Shown here piece by piece: positions 15,722-25,468 of a stretch of DNA of 64,000 nt (the first letter of the stretch is position 1; each line of letters opens with the position of its first letter). A program made the position numbers and the translations under genes. This stretch comes from Nitrosarchaeum sp. (GTDB lineage Archaea; Thermoproteota; Nitrososphaeria; Nitrososphaerales; Nitrosopumilaceae): contig NZ_JAILWF010000002.1 of assembly GCF_025699065.1 (NCBI RefSeq), positions 186,001-250,000 of the forward strand, given 5' to 3'. The notes beneath the pieces were generated by a model that saw nothing but the letters and a program-made list of their open reading frames with translations, was not told the origin of the DNA and did no database searches.

Positions 15722-16858
15722 ATGAATCCAGAATTACCGCCAGGACTTGCACTCCAAAAAGTTGACGAGAGAATCATGACTCTAAATGTTGGACCACAAC
15801 ACCCAGGTTCTGGTCACATGAGAATTATTGTGCAAATAGATGGTGACTTTATTGTTGCATGTGATCCCGATCCAGGATATGTTCATCGCGGTGAAGAAAA
15901 GATGGCTGAATATAGAAATTATATCACAAATATTCCTCATTTAGAAAGACCCGTAATTCATGATTCGTGTAATGTATTATATCCATATGTTTTAGGAGTT
16001 GAAGAAATATTAGGTATTGAAGTACCAGAACGAGCTAAATATGTTCGAGTAATTGCATCCGAGCTTAATCGTTGTATCTATACAATGTACTGGCTTGCAA
16101 TCTATGGCATTTTCTTAGGACATTCTACAATGTTTATGTGGCCTGCTGGTGATCGTGAACTCTTAATTGATCTAATGGAAAAAATGACTGGTGCACGTGT
16201 TACACATGCACATTTTGTACCTGGAGGAGTTAGAAATGATTTACCACCAAACTTTGAAGATGTTTGTTTACGTCAGGTAAACTATTTTGAAAAACGTATC
16301 AAAGAGTATGCGGCAATATTTTATGACAATCCAATTTTAATTGCAAGAACAAAAGACACTGGTATTTTATCAAGGCAGGATGCAATTAGACTTGGAACAA
16401 CTGGTTCAGTACTTCGTGCAAGCGGTGTTGATTATGATCTTAGAAAGAAAGAACCATACGATGTCTATGAAGAATTGGATGTTCATACTAATGTTATGAA
16501 AGAAGGGGATTCTTATGCAAGATCTAGAGTCCCATGGCTTGATATGTTGGAAAGTTGTGCAATAATTCGGCAAGCATTACAAAAAATGCCAAAATCCGGT
16601 TCTGTTAGAGTTAAACTAAAACCAAATCCAAAAGGTAAGGGACTTGATTCCGTATACAAACGTGTAGAGTCTGGTAGAGGTTCTTTGGGATGCTATATTG
16701 TATCCGATGCAAAACCCGAACCTTATCGTGTAAAGATGAGTGTTGGTTCATTTAGAAATTTAATTGCATTACCATATCTTCTCAAAGGCGAAAAACTTGG
16801 CAACATGCCCTCTGTTTATTGGAGTCTTAATTATTGGCCTGTGGAGGCAGATCGATAA
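15722..16858 (+). CDS. nuoD: Complex I subunit D (49-kDa type)
   Basis: The 378-residue subunit forms the quinone pocket together with NuoB. LNVGPQHPGSGHMR contains the conserved histidines of the N-terminal loop, and GYVHRGEEKMAE and the C-terminal GSFRNLIALPYLLKG are typical. The [NiFe]-cluster cysteines of the hydrogenase ancestor are absent, so it is a respiratory subunit. It is not fused to NuoC, unlike in many enterobacteria. Confidence 0.95.
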   Translation: MNPELPPGLALQKVDERIMTLNVGPQHPGSGHMRIIVQIDGDFIVACDPDPGYVHRGEEKMAEYRNYITNIPHLERPVIHDSCNVLYPYVLGVEEILGIEVPERAKYVRVIASELNRCIYTMYWLAIYGIFLGHSTMFMWPAGDRELLIDLMEKMTGARVTHAHFVPGGVRNDLPPNFEDVCLRQVNYFEKRIKEYAAIFYDNPILIARTKDTGILSRQDAIRLGTTGSVLRASGVDYDLRKKEPYDVYEELDVHTNVMKEGDSYARSRVPWLDMLESCAIIRQALQKMPKSGSVRVKLKPNPKGKGLDSVYKRVESGRGSLGCYIVSDAKPEPYRVKMSVGSFRNLIALPYLLKGEKLGNMPSVYWSLNYWPVEADR

Positions 16859-18157
16859 ATGTCTGTTATTGCACCAAATTTCAAGTTTAGCGAATTTGTA
16901 AAATCTATTTTAGATAATCTATTTTGGATATTACTTATTTTTACATTAGTTGGAATTCCCGCAGTACAGATTGTCTTATTCTATATTGAAATGCCAGTTA
17001 TCGATGGTGAATTACTTACACCATTTCTTGCATTAACATGGTTGGCAGATCCGTCCAGAACACTTCCAATTCTAAAAGCATTTATGAATACTGATTTGTT
17101 TAGAATTGCAGCATTTCCAGGATTTGGTTTTGCAGCATTAATTGCAGCTGGGACTATCTTCATAGAAAGAAAAATGCTGGCAAAATTACAACTACGTGTT
17201 GGTCCATTTTATTGTGGTAAAGTTGAAGGAATTTTACAATTAATGGGAGATGGACTTAAACTAATATCAAAAGAAATTATTATTCCAGCAAAAGCAGATA
17301 AACCAATTTTCTGGGCTGCGCCTGTGATATTTGTTGCAACTGCAGCTGCGTTTGTTGCATTAATTCCAGTTGCACCAGGTTGGGTAGTTGCAGATGTTGA
17401 TGTTGGATTATTAGCTGTATTTGCAATCATTGGATTCTTTCCAATTATTACTATTCTATCTGCATGGTCTTCAAATAGTAAATTTCCATTCATTGGTGGA
17501 ATAAGAGCATTACATCAAATGGTGTCATTTGAAATTCCATTGATTCTCTCTTTATTGGGCGTAGTAATTCTTACTGGAACTCTAAATCTTTCTGAAATAG
17601 TTGAGAGTCAGACTAATTTCCCATGGATTATTTTCTTACCAATAGGAGCAATTATTTTCTTTATTACAATATTAGCTGAATTAGAAAGAATTCCTTTTGA
17701 TTTACCTGAAGCTGAAAGTGAAATTGTTGCTGGTTGGTTAACTGAATTTTCTGGAATGATCTATGGTCTTGTTCAATTAGGAACCTATCTGAAACTTTAT
17801 GCATTTGCAGCTTTGTTTGTTGTTTTGTTTCTTGGTGGATGGACTGGACCAATGATATGGCCTCCATTTCCTGAAGAAATTATTACTGATGGAATAGTGA
17901 TGGGTCCAATCACTGCTAAAATTCCTGGATTGCCAGTATTTTCTCAGGAGATGCTTAATGGTGTTGTATGGTTTGTAATTAAAACAGTAGGGGTGATATT
18001 TTTCATTCTATTGCCACGAGGAGTTTTCCCACGAATTAGAATTGATATGTTATTGAGTCTAGGTTGGTACAAACTAATTGGATTAGCATTCGTTAACATC
18101 TTTATAGCACTCGGATTGTTGTACGCTGGAGTCTTGGGACCTGGAGGAATATTGTAA
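16859..18157 (+). CDS. nuoH: Complex I subunit H
   Basis: This membrane subunit forms the entry of the quinone channel. It has 432 residues, longer than the bacterial average of about 330. The extra length lies in the N-terminal 100 residues and a loop near 330-350 (WPPFPEEIITDGIVMGPITAK). ERIPFDLPEAESEIVAGWLTEF is the diagnostic acidic loop facing the quinone. Several transmembrane helices are evident. The ATG follows the nuoD stop directly, and the stop overlaps the nuoI ATG by one base. Confidence 0.94.
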   Translation: MSVIAPNFKFSEFVKSILDNLFWILLIFTLVGIPAVQIVLFYIEMPVIDGELLTPFLALTWLADPSRTLPILKAFMNTDLFRIAAFPGFGFAALIAAGTIFIERKMLAKLQLRVGPFYCGKVEGILQLMGDGLKLISKEIIIPAKADKPIFWAAPVIFVATAAAFVALIPVAPGWVVADVDVGLLAVFAIIGFFPIITILSAWSSNSKFPFIGGIRALHQMVSFEIPLILSLLGVVILTGTLNLSEIVESQTNFPWIIFLPIGAIIFFITILAELERIPFDLPEAESEIVAGWLTEFSGMIYGLVQLGTYLKLYAFAALFVVLFLGGWTGPMIWPPFPEEIITDGIVMGPITAKIPGLPVFSQEMLNGVVWFVIKTVGVIFFILLPRGVFPRIRIDMLLSLGWYKLIGLAFVNIFIALGLLYAGVLGPGGIL

Positions 18158-18654
18158 TGAATACTGCAACTGGAATTATCAAGGCATTAAATTCAGGAAT
18201 TAAGCATTTAGCCATTAAACGATTTACATTACGATATCCTGAAGAGAAACTAAAATTTGTTGGAGATGGTTATCAATTTGATCCATCAACAGGTGTTGGA
18301 ATTGCTGGCTATAAAGGACGTCATATGTTATTTCATGATCATTGTACTGGTTGTCAATTATGTTCCATTGCATGTGAAGGTGTAGCCGAAGCAATCGCGA
18401 TGGTAAAAGTTCCAGAAGAACACAAACAAAATAAAAAAGCTATCATGCCACAAATTGATTATGGTAAATGTGTATTTTGTGGGTTATGTGTTGATGCATG
18501 TCCATTTTATGCATTGTATATGACAAATGATTATGAGCTTTCTTCGTTTAGTAAAGAAGGTTTGATTTACACACCTGCTCAACTTCAAGTAAAACCATAT
18601 GTTTCTCAAGATTCATCAATACAAATTACTGATAGAGGTGCAACTCATGGCTGA
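18157..18654 (+). CDS. nuoI: Complex I subunit I (two [4Fe-4S] clusters)
   Basis: The 165-residue ferredoxin-like subunit carries two cluster motifs: CTGCQLCSIACEG and CVFCGLCVDACPF. They match clusters N6a and N6b, which feed electrons to NuoB. The first motif lacks the usual proline after its fourth Cys. In this operon there is no NuoE, F or G, so NuoI is the likely entry point for electrons from a soluble donor. The TGA overlaps the nuoJ ATG. Confidence 0.95.
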   Translation: MNTATGIIKALNSGIKHLAIKRFTLRYPEEKLKFVGDGYQFDPSTGVGIAGYKGRHMLFHDHCTGCQLCSIACEGVAEAIAMVKVPEEHKQNKKAIMPQIDYGKCVFCGLCVDACPFYALYMTNDYELSSFSKEGLIYTPAQLQVKPYVSQDSSIQITDRGATHG

Positions 18655-19159
18655 TGCTGTATTTCTTGCATTATCTGTAATTACAATCGGTTCTGCAATT
18701 GCTGCATTAGAAATGAGATCTTTAATTTACGGGTCAATTGCATTAATGGGAACACTTGGTGGAATTGCTGGGTTCTTTTTACTTTTAGATTCGCCTTTTG
18801 TTGCAATGTTTCAATTAGCAGTTTATGTAGGTTCAATTGCTGTTCTAATTTTATTTACTGTGATGTTGGTAAAAAGAGAATTAATCTTTAAGAAAATAGA
18901 GGATAAAAGAAGAAAATTTGCTGGTATTGCATTGATGTTAATTTTCATGGTTGCACTAGGTTCTGTCATAATGGATTCAGGTATCAAATCAATAACTACT
19001 GATGAACCTGCAGTTGATTTTAGAAATATTGGTGCGGACTTTTTAACATATTATTGGCCAGCTTTAATTTTAATGGGATTAATATTAGCTGGTTCAGTTA
19101 CTGGTGCACTAGTTTTAGCAAGAAGAGAGGATATTCAAAATGAGCAACGAACTGATTGA
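18647..19159 (+). CDS. nuoJ: Complex I subunit J
   Basis: This 170-residue membrane subunit has about five hydrophobic helices. The true start is ATG 18647 (MADAVFLALSVITIGSAIAALEMRSLIYG), eight bases before the nuoI stop; an earlier in-frame ATG at 18599 would give an unlikely polar N-terminus inside nuoI. FQLAVYVGSIAVLILFTVML is the conserved helix with the pi-bulge. It overlaps nuoK by 20 bases. Confidence 0.93.
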   Translation: MADAVFLALSVITIGSAIAALEMRSLIYGSIALMGTLGGIAGFFLLLDSPFVAMFQLAVYVGSIAVLILFTVMLVKRELIFKKIEDKRRKFAGIALMLIFMVALGSVIMDSGIKSITTDEPAVDFRNIGADFLTYYWPALILMGLILAGSVTGALVLARREDIQNEQRTD

Positions 19160-19445
19160 TTTTGTTTTAGTATCTATTGCCTTATTGGGCATTGGAATTT
19201 ACGGATTATCTGTAAAGAGAAATGCAATCAGAATGTTATTTGCAGTTGAAATAATTATCAATGCTGCAAATCTTAACTTGGTAGCATTTGGACGATTCTT
19301 ACCTCATAGTGGCGGTCAAACATTAGCTTTATTTTCAATTGCAATTGCTGCTGCCGAAGTTGCTGTAGGACTTTCATTAATTATTGTTGCATATCGTATG
19401 TACCAGAATATTGACATTGCAGACTTTAGGAGTTTGAAAGGATAA
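19140..19445 (+). CDS. nuoK: Complex I subunit K
   Basis: The 101-residue subunit has three transmembrane helices. Helix 2 carries a membrane glutamate in LFAVEIIINAANLNLV and helix 3 another in AIAAAEVAVGLSLI, both conserved in the proton channel. The gene overlaps nuoJ by 20 bases and shares one base with nuoM. Confidence 0.94.
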   Translation: MSNELIDFVLVSIALLGIGIYGLSVKRNAIRMLFAVEIIINAANLNLVAFGRFLPHSGGQTLALFSIAIAAAEVAVGLSLIIVAYRMYQNIDIADFRSLKG

Positions 19446-21001
19446 TGGAATATGCACTTTTACAGGCAGTTTTCTTGCCATTATTATTATCTCCTGTAGC
19501 CTATATTATTGGAAGAAAACTTGGTCCTACTCCTGCAATGTGGTTTACATTTGGACTTCTGCTTTACACAACTGTATTAGTAATTTTAGCCGCACTAAGT
19601 GGTACTACGGAAGAACATTATCCATGGACAGAACAATTTGGTGAATTTGGTTTCTTGTTGGATGGTTTAGCATCCCCATTTGCTATTATAATTTATGTAC
19701 TTAGTACGATCTTGGCACTTTACTCAAAACCATACATGATTCATAGATTTCATGAACAGTATGAGGAAGAGCAACATGAAATCACATCAACAACTAGTGG
19801 ACATTCTGAAATAGTTGAATCCTCTTCTCTTTCAAACTATGTTAATGCAAAATCAGGACTTTACTTTGCACTTTATCTTGTTTTTGCAATGGGAATGCTT
19901 GGAACTGTTCTTGCTACAAATCTAATTGAATTTTATGTGTTCTTTGAGATTATGCTGATTCCTGGTTTCTTTTTGGTTGCTCTTTGGGGTGCAGGTCCTA
20001 GAAGAAAAATCGGGTTAATGTTCTTATTTTGGACACATGCCGGTGCTGTTGTTCTATTATTGGGATTTTTAATGATTGGTCTCACTATCGGAAGTTTTGA
20101 TTTTGCAGATATTGATGAATCAAAAATTCCACATGATATTTTGATGCTTTCAGCTATTGCTATTTCAATTGGTCTTGGAGTCAAATTAGCAGTATTCATG
20201 TTCCATATTTGGCTCCCTTGGGTCCACGGTTCTGCACCAACTCCAATTAGTGCATTATTGTCACCTGCTATGATTGGTATTGGTGCTTATGGTATATTCA
20301 GATTGATTGTAGAATTTTTACCAAATACATTTGCTGAACTTTCGATTTGGTTTCACATATGGGGACTTGTTACAATGATTTACGGTGGTGCAATGGCTTT
20401 AATGCAAGACGATATCAAACGACTACTTGCATATTCTAGTATAAGTCAAATGGGTTACATTCTATTTGGAATAGGTTCAATGTCAGTACTTGGATTATCT
20501 GGTGCTGAAATGATGTATGTTACACATGCACTTGGTAAAGGAATTCTCTTCATGATGGCTGGAATAATAATTGTTAAAGTTGGCACAAGAAATATTTCTC
20601 AACTAGGTGGTCTAGCTGGAAAGATGCCAATTACTGCTGTATGTGCAATGATTGGTGCATTGACTATCATGGGGGTTCCTCCAACTAGCGGCTTTATGGG
20701 TGAATGGACCTTATTTTTTGGAGCATTAGAAACTGCGATTGAAGAAGGATCAACTGTCCGAGCAGTTACATTTGGTTTGGGTTTAGTTGCAACTGCTTTA
20801 ACAATGTCATACATGCTTTGGATGCTTAAACGTGTATTCTTTGGAAAACTTCCAGAACATCTTGAGAAAGTAAAAGAAGGAAGTTGGTATATGACTGCAC
20901 CAATGATGGTACTTGCAGGTTTTACTATTGTTCTAGGAATTTATCCGGACATATTCTTTAATCAAATAATTCCGTACATGAATGGAGTATTGGGGGTTTA
21001 G
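19445..21001 (+). CDS. nuoM: Complex I antiporter-like subunit M
   Basis: This 518-residue proton-pumping subunit of the Mrp antiporter family has about 14 helices. FFEIMLIPGFFLVALWG carries the helix-5 glutamate, HIWLPWVHGSAPTPISALLS the conserved histidine/proline motif, and DDIKRLLAYSSISQMGY the helix-8 lysine region. A hydrophilic loop of about 35 residues (101-135, rich in Glu, Ser and Thr) is inserted after the third helix. M precedes L in this operon, the reverse of E. coli. Confidence 0.95.
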   Translation: MEYALLQAVFLPLLLSPVAYIIGRKLGPTPAMWFTFGLLLYTTVLVILAALSGTTEEHYPWTEQFGEFGFLLDGLASPFAIIIYVLSTILALYSKPYMIHRFHEQYEEEQHEITSTTSGHSEIVESSSLSNYVNAKSGLYFALYLVFAMGMLGTVLATNLIEFYVFFEIMLIPGFFLVALWGAGPRRKIGLMFLFWTHAGAVVLLLGFLMIGLTIGSFDFADIDESKIPHDILMLSAIAISIGLGVKLAVFMFHIWLPWVHGSAPTPISALLSPAMIGIGAYGIFRLIVEFLPNTFAELSIWFHIWGLVTMIYGGAMALMQDDIKRLLAYSSISQMGYILFGIGSMSVLGLSGAEMMYVTHALGKGILFMMAGIIIVKVGTRNISQLGGLAGKMPITAVCAMIGALTIMGVPPTSGFMGEWTLFFGALETAIEEGSTVRAVTFGLGLVATALTMSYMLWMLKRVFFGKLPEHLEKVKEGSWYMTAPMMVLAGFTIVLGIYPDIFFNQIIPYMNGVLGV

Positions 21002-21004
21002 TAT

Positions 21005-23083
21005 ATGGCTACTGAAGCATTAGGTTTACCATTTGAAGTAGGTGCATCAAGTGCATGGTTGATTTGGATTCTGCCTTTCATTGCAGCTCTAATCATGCCG
21101 GGAGTTGGAAAAATATCCAAACGTTCAACTGGTTATGTTGCAGTAGGTTTTGCTTTGATGAGTGCTCTTTCAGCCGCATCCCTATTGCCAATGGCATTAG
21201 AAGCACATGAAGTTCATGATCAAATTTCTTGGATTAGTTCAATTGGTTTGAAAGCTGGCGTATTAGCTGATCCTCTTTCAGTAATTATGGCAAATGTAGT
21301 TGCATGGATTTCATTCCTCATTATGATTTACAGTACAGGATACATGAAAGGTGATAAATCGATTACAAGATTTTGGTTCTGGATGATGTTCTTTATTGGT
21401 TCAATGCAATTAATTGTATTATCTGATAATTTACTACAAGTCTTCTTTGGTTGGGAAGGTGTAGGACTTGCATCATATGCGTTGATCAGCTTTTGGTATC
21501 GTGATAAGAAGAAAGATCATGTAGGAACTGAAGGACGAACTGTTCTTGGACTCTTAGATTATTATTCTCCAACTCATGCTGGAATGAAAGCTTTCATCAT
21601 GACCAAAGTTGGTGACGTGATGATGATTGCTGGTATGCTTTTGATATTCTTGTTTGCTGGAACATTTGGATTTAGAGAATTAATGCATGATACAGCTTGG
21701 GCAACATCAATGTCTGCACAAGGTCTCTTAATTCCTGCGTTTGTATTGTTATTTGGTGGTGCAATTGGTAAATCTGCACAGTTCCCACTTAACGAATGGT
21801 TGTTAGAAGCAATGACTGGTCCAACCGCAGTTTCAGCTTTGATTCATGCTGCAACTATGGTAAAAGCAGGTGTTTTCTTAGTGATGAGATTGGCACCACT
21901 AGTTTTCGCTTTAAGTGCTGCAGGAATTTTGGCAGATCAATTCTTTGAAATAATTCTCTTAGTTGGTGCAACAACTGCACTTCTCTTAGGACTTCAGGGA
22001 ATGGTTAATTCTGAAATTAAAAAAGTACTTGCATATTCTACCGGTTCTCAAATTGGTTACATGATGATGGTGCTGGGAATCGCTGGATTATCAGAACAAT
22101 TTGTTAATGGATTTACTGCAGGTTTCTTCCATCTAATTTCTCATGCAATGTTTAAGGCATCATTATTCATGGCTGCAGGATCATTGTTACATGTCGTAGG
22201 TTCAAGATTCATGACAGATATGGGCGGATTACGAAAACACATGAAAAAGACTTATGCGTTTATGTGGGCTGCTGGTCTTGGATTAATGGGTGCACCATTT
22301 ATCACAACTGGTTTCTGGAGTAAAGATTCTATTTTTGGTGCTGTTTATACATCAGGACATGAATGGGCAATGCCGATATTTACAATTGCCGTACTTACAG
22401 CAATAATCACTGCATTTTACACAACTAGAATGTTGGGATTAGTATTCTATGGTTCAAAGAGTAAACATATTCAAAAAATGGAAGAAGAAGGACATCACAT
22501 TCATGAAGCTTCATTATCTATGTGGATGCCATATGGAATTCTAGCTGTACTTACAATTGCTATAGGCATAATCGGTTTGTCATTTGAAGTAGGATTACAT
22601 GAATTATTTACTGAATATCTTGAAGAATCATTTGGAATTCATTCTATACATCATGAAATTGAAAACTCTATACTACCCGGATTCCTAGACGGAATTAATC
22701 CTGTTGCATTAGCAGCATCACTAGCTGCATTTGGAATCGGAACTGGATTAGGATATGTGTTTTATATTGGTAGGTGGGTTGATCCAGTTAAATTTGTAAA
22801 TTCAAATATTTTCTTTTATGCTATTCATAAAGTTATTTTGAATCGATTTTACCTTAATGCAATTATTTACTGGTGCTTTGTAGTGGCTCCACTATGGCTT
22901 TCAAGAGGAGTATTCAGATATTTTGAAAAGACTGCTATCGATTATGGAATGAATAGTGGATTCCAAAAAGCAGTTGGTTGGAGTGCTAAAGTAGTTCAAG
23001 GAACTCAAACCGGAGTAGCGCAATCATATCTATTTGTATTTGGAGCTGGATTACTATTTGTAGTCTTGATATTGTTGATATAG
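21005..23083 (+). CDS. nuoL: Complex I antiporter-like subunit L
   Basis: The 692-residue protein is the distal antiporter-like subunit with the long lateral helix at its C-terminus. FFGWEGVGLASYALISFWY carries the helix-5 glutamate, PLNEWLLEAMTGPTAVSALIHAATMVKAG the broken-helix region, and SEIKKVLAYSTGSQIGYM the conserved lysines. A histidine-rich loop near residue 490-500 (EEEGHHIHEA) is noteworthy. The length is about 80 residues above E. coli NuoL. Confidence 0.95.
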   Translation: MATEALGLPFEVGASSAWLIWILPFIAALIMPGVGKISKRSTGYVAVGFALMSALSAASLLPMALEAHEVHDQISWISSIGLKAGVLADPLSVIMANVVAWISFLIMIYSTGYMKGDKSITRFWFWMMFFIGSMQLIVLSDNLLQVFFGWEGVGLASYALISFWYRDKKKDHVGTEGRTVLGLLDYYSPTHAGMKAFIMTKVGDVMMIAGMLLIFLFAGTFGFRELMHDTAWATSMSAQGLLIPAFVLLFGGAIGKSAQFPLNEWLLEAMTGPTAVSALIHAATMVKAGVFLVMRLAPLVFALSAAGILADQFFEIILLVGATTALLLGLQGMVNSEIKKVLAYSTGSQIGYMMMVLGIAGLSEQFVNGFTAGFFHLISHAMFKASLFMAAGSLLHVVGSRFMTDMGGLRKHMKKTYAFMWAAGLGLMGAPFITTGFWSKDSIFGAVYTSGHEWAMPIFTIAVLTAIITAFYTTRMLGLVFYGSKSKHIQKMEEEGHHIHEASLSMWMPYGILAVLTIAIGIIGLSFEVGLHELFTEYLEESFGIHSIHHEIENSILPGFLDGINPVALAASLAAFGIGTGLGYVFYIGRWVDPVKFVNSNIFFYAIHKVILNRFYLNAIIYWCFVVAPLWLSRGVFRYFEKTAIDYGMNSGFQKAVGWSAKVVQGTQTGVAQSYLFVFGAGLLFVVLILLI

Positions 23084-23095
23084 AGGTATGATGAG

Positions 23096-24580
23096 ATGTT
23101 AGAAATTAGTTCAACTCCATTGGTAATAATTGCAATACTTGGTACCGTGGGAATTTTGTTACCTATCATCAGCATCGCAAGAAAAGAAAAAGGCTCAAAC
23201 TCATTTTATGCCGTTATTGCATTTGCTGCATTAATAATATCGATAGGATACGTTGCATATCAATTTGTTAATGAAAACATTCTTCCATCTGCACTGTTTT
23301 CTGAAGATGTTCTTGTAGATGATGCATTTGGTGGATTCTTTGCCATTGCAATGTTAATTGTTGCAATCTTCACTACAGTTGGCTCTTTTAATTATATGCG
23401 TAAGAAGAACTATCCTGCTGTATATTATTCGCTAATACTACTTTCTACAATCGGTATGGTGTTAGTAGCATACTCTACTGACCTAGTAATGTTATTTGTT
23501 GCTTGGGAACTTATGAGTATTCCAACATATGTTTTGGCTGGATTTATGAAAAAGAATCCAAGCTCAAACGAAGCTGCACTGAAATATTTCTTGTTTGGTG
23601 CATTATCGTCTGCAATTATTGTTTATGGAATTTCATTATCTTATGGTTTAACCGGTTCTACAAATATTGGTGAAGTTATTCAAGGTTATGCAACTCTTGA
23701 ACCTTCTTTGTTACCTTTAGCATTATTGTCTGTTGGAATGTTTATTGCAGGATTTGGATTTAAGATGGGACTAGTTCCATTCCATCAATGGTTACCTGAT
23801 ACTTATGAGGGTGCACCACCAACCATTACAACTTTACTTGCAGCTGGAACAAAGAAAGCAGGATTTGCAGCAACTATTAGAATAGTAGTTCTTGGAATGG
23901 TAGTACTAAATCTAGATTGGACTTTAGCTCTTGGGATTATTGCAGTAATGACAATGACTATTGGTAACATTGCAGCAATAATGCAAAAGAACCTTGCAAG
24001 AATGCTAGCATATTCTAGTATTGCTCATGCTGGCTATATCCTAATAGGACTTGCAGTATCTCCTTACAGCTCACTTGGTTTACAAGGTTCCCTCTATCAC
24101 ATCTTGAATCATGCAGTAATGAAAGGAATGGCTTTCATCGCAGTTACTGGCATAATCACTACACTTGCTGTAACTCATATCGATAAACTCAAAGGACTTG
24201 GTAGAAGAATGCCTATTACCGCACTTGGGTTGATAATTTCCTTATTTGCTTTAGCAGGTGTTCCTCCACTTGCTGGATTTTGGAGTAAACTAGTATTATT
24301 TGGTGGTGCATTAGATGCAGGAACTTCAATATGGTGGGCACCTTGGCTTGCAATAGCTGGAGTTCTAAACAGTGCTTTATCACTTGCTTACTATGGTTGG
24401 ATCACAAGAAAAATGTACTTTGAAGGAGAAAATGAAAAACGTGTATCAGAACCAAAATCAATAATTGCAATTATGATATTCTCTATTATCTTCTTGGTAG
24501 GTTTTGGTGTTTATCCAGATCCAATAATTAAATTTGTTGAATTTGCAGCTCCTACATTTAGCTTAGGCGTTATGCCTTAA
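23096..24580 (+). CDS. nuoN: Complex I antiporter-like subunit N
   Basis: This 494-residue antiporter-like subunit closes the operon. LMSIPTYVLAGF follows the helix-5 glutamate (VAWELMS), and VPFHQWLPDTYEGAPPTITTLLAAGTKKAG and QKNLARMLAYSSIAHAGY are family hallmarks. A GAGGT site lies eight bases before ATG 23096. The last 11 bases overlap the end of the convergent prenyl synthase gene. Confidence 0.95.
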   Translation: MLEISSTPLVIIAILGTVGILLPIISIARKEKGSNSFYAVIAFAALIISIGYVAYQFVNENILPSALFSEDVLVDDAFGGFFAIAMLIVAIFTTVGSFNYMRKKNYPAVYYSLILLSTIGMVLVAYSTDLVMLFVAWELMSIPTYVLAGFMKKNPSSNEAALKYFLFGALSSAIIVYGISLSYGLTGSTNIGEVIQGYATLEPSLLPLALLSVGMFIAGFGFKMGLVPFHQWLPDTYEGAPPTITTLLAAGTKKAGFAATIRIVVLGMVVLNLDWTLALGIIAVMTMTIGNIAAIMQKNLARMLAYSSIAHAGYILIGLAVSPYSSLGLQGSLYHILNHAVMKGMAFIAVTGIITTLAVTHIDKLKGLGRRMPITALGLIISLFALAGVPPLAGFWSKLVLFGGALDAGTSIWWAPWLAIAGVLNSALSLAYYGWITRKMYFEGENEKRVSEPKSIIAIMIFSIIFLVGFGVYPDPIIKFVEFAAPTFSLGVMP

Positions 24581-25421
24581 ATGTTGTAAATTTTATAAGA
24601 TTATCTAAATTTATTTTTGCATTATTGTCTGCAATTTTCCTTAAACTAGTTCTAGCCTTGTCTGAAAATTCTTTTAAAAGATCTTCCATTTTGTTGAATA
24701 CGTCTCTAGGATCAGAACTTTTCTTGATCAATAAATTAAATAATTTATCTTCGTTCTTCCAGTCTAGCAAATCATCTCTTATTTGATATGCAATTCCTAT
24801 GTTTTTACCGTATTCTGTAAGTGCTTCTATCTCTTCTTCACTACCGTTTGCAATTATTGCACCTATTCTTGCAGCAACTTCAAATGCAGTAGCAGTTTTG
24901 TATTCAATCACTTTAAGGTAATCGTCAAAAGTAACGTCTTCACTAGTTTCTAACCTGCTTTCTATCATTTCACCTTCACTCATCAACATAGCTGTTGTCG
25001 CTAAATCCTTTGTAATTCTTGCATTGTTTAATCGTGAAGAAATGGCGAGGATTAATCCTAAAACAAAATCTCCCGTCAATACACTTGTGTTATATCCATA
25101 TTTGATATGGAATGGCTCTTTGAGTCTTCTCATAGTTTCATTATCTATGATATCGTCATGGATGATTGACTCCATATGCAAAAATTCTACTGCACATGCT
25201 GCTGCCAAAGTATTATCGTCAATTTTTCCTACACTCTCAGCAGCTAATGATAAGATAATTGGTCTAATTCGTTTTCCACCCTCTAAAGAATATTTTAACG
25301 GTTCGATAAATTCAGATTCAGAATACAGTGATAGTTCTCTATCTAATGCGTGGTTAATTTTGTCTATATACTTGCCATATGTTTCAAGTAATGGATTTAT
25401 CTCAATATTTTTTCTGTCCAA
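24570..25421 (-). CDS. Polyprenyl (geranylgeranyl-type) diphosphate synthase, first copy
   Basis: This 283-residue trans-prenyltransferase condenses isopentenyl diphosphate with allylic diphosphates. The first aspartate-rich motif is HDDIIDNETMRR (D89, D90, D93), and the second is QIRDDLLDW (about 210-218). GGKRIRPI is the substrate-binding Lys-Arg region. The protein is shorter than the second copy at 47.7 kb, and the two are clearly diverged. Product chain length cannot be read with confidence; the likely role is ether-lipid or quinone side-chain synthesis. It is convergent with nuoN by an 11-base overlap. Confidence 0.88.
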   Translation of the reverse strand: MDRKNIEINPLLETYGKYIDKINHALDRELSLYSESEFIEPLKYSLEGGKRIRPIILSLAAESVGKIDDNTLAAACAVEFLHMESIIHDDIIDNETMRRLKEPFHIKYGYNTSVLTGDFVLGLILAISSRLNNARITKDLATTAMLMSEGEMIESRLETSEDVTFDDYLKVIEYKTATAFEVAARIGAIIANGSEEEIEALTEYGKNIGIAYQIRDDLLDWKNEDKLFNLLIKKSSDPRDVFNKMEDLLKEFSDKARTSLRKIADNNAKINLDNLIKFTTFKA

Positions 25422-25468
25422 GATATTGATCTATTCAAAAAACTTTCTCATTAGTAATTAAATCTTGG

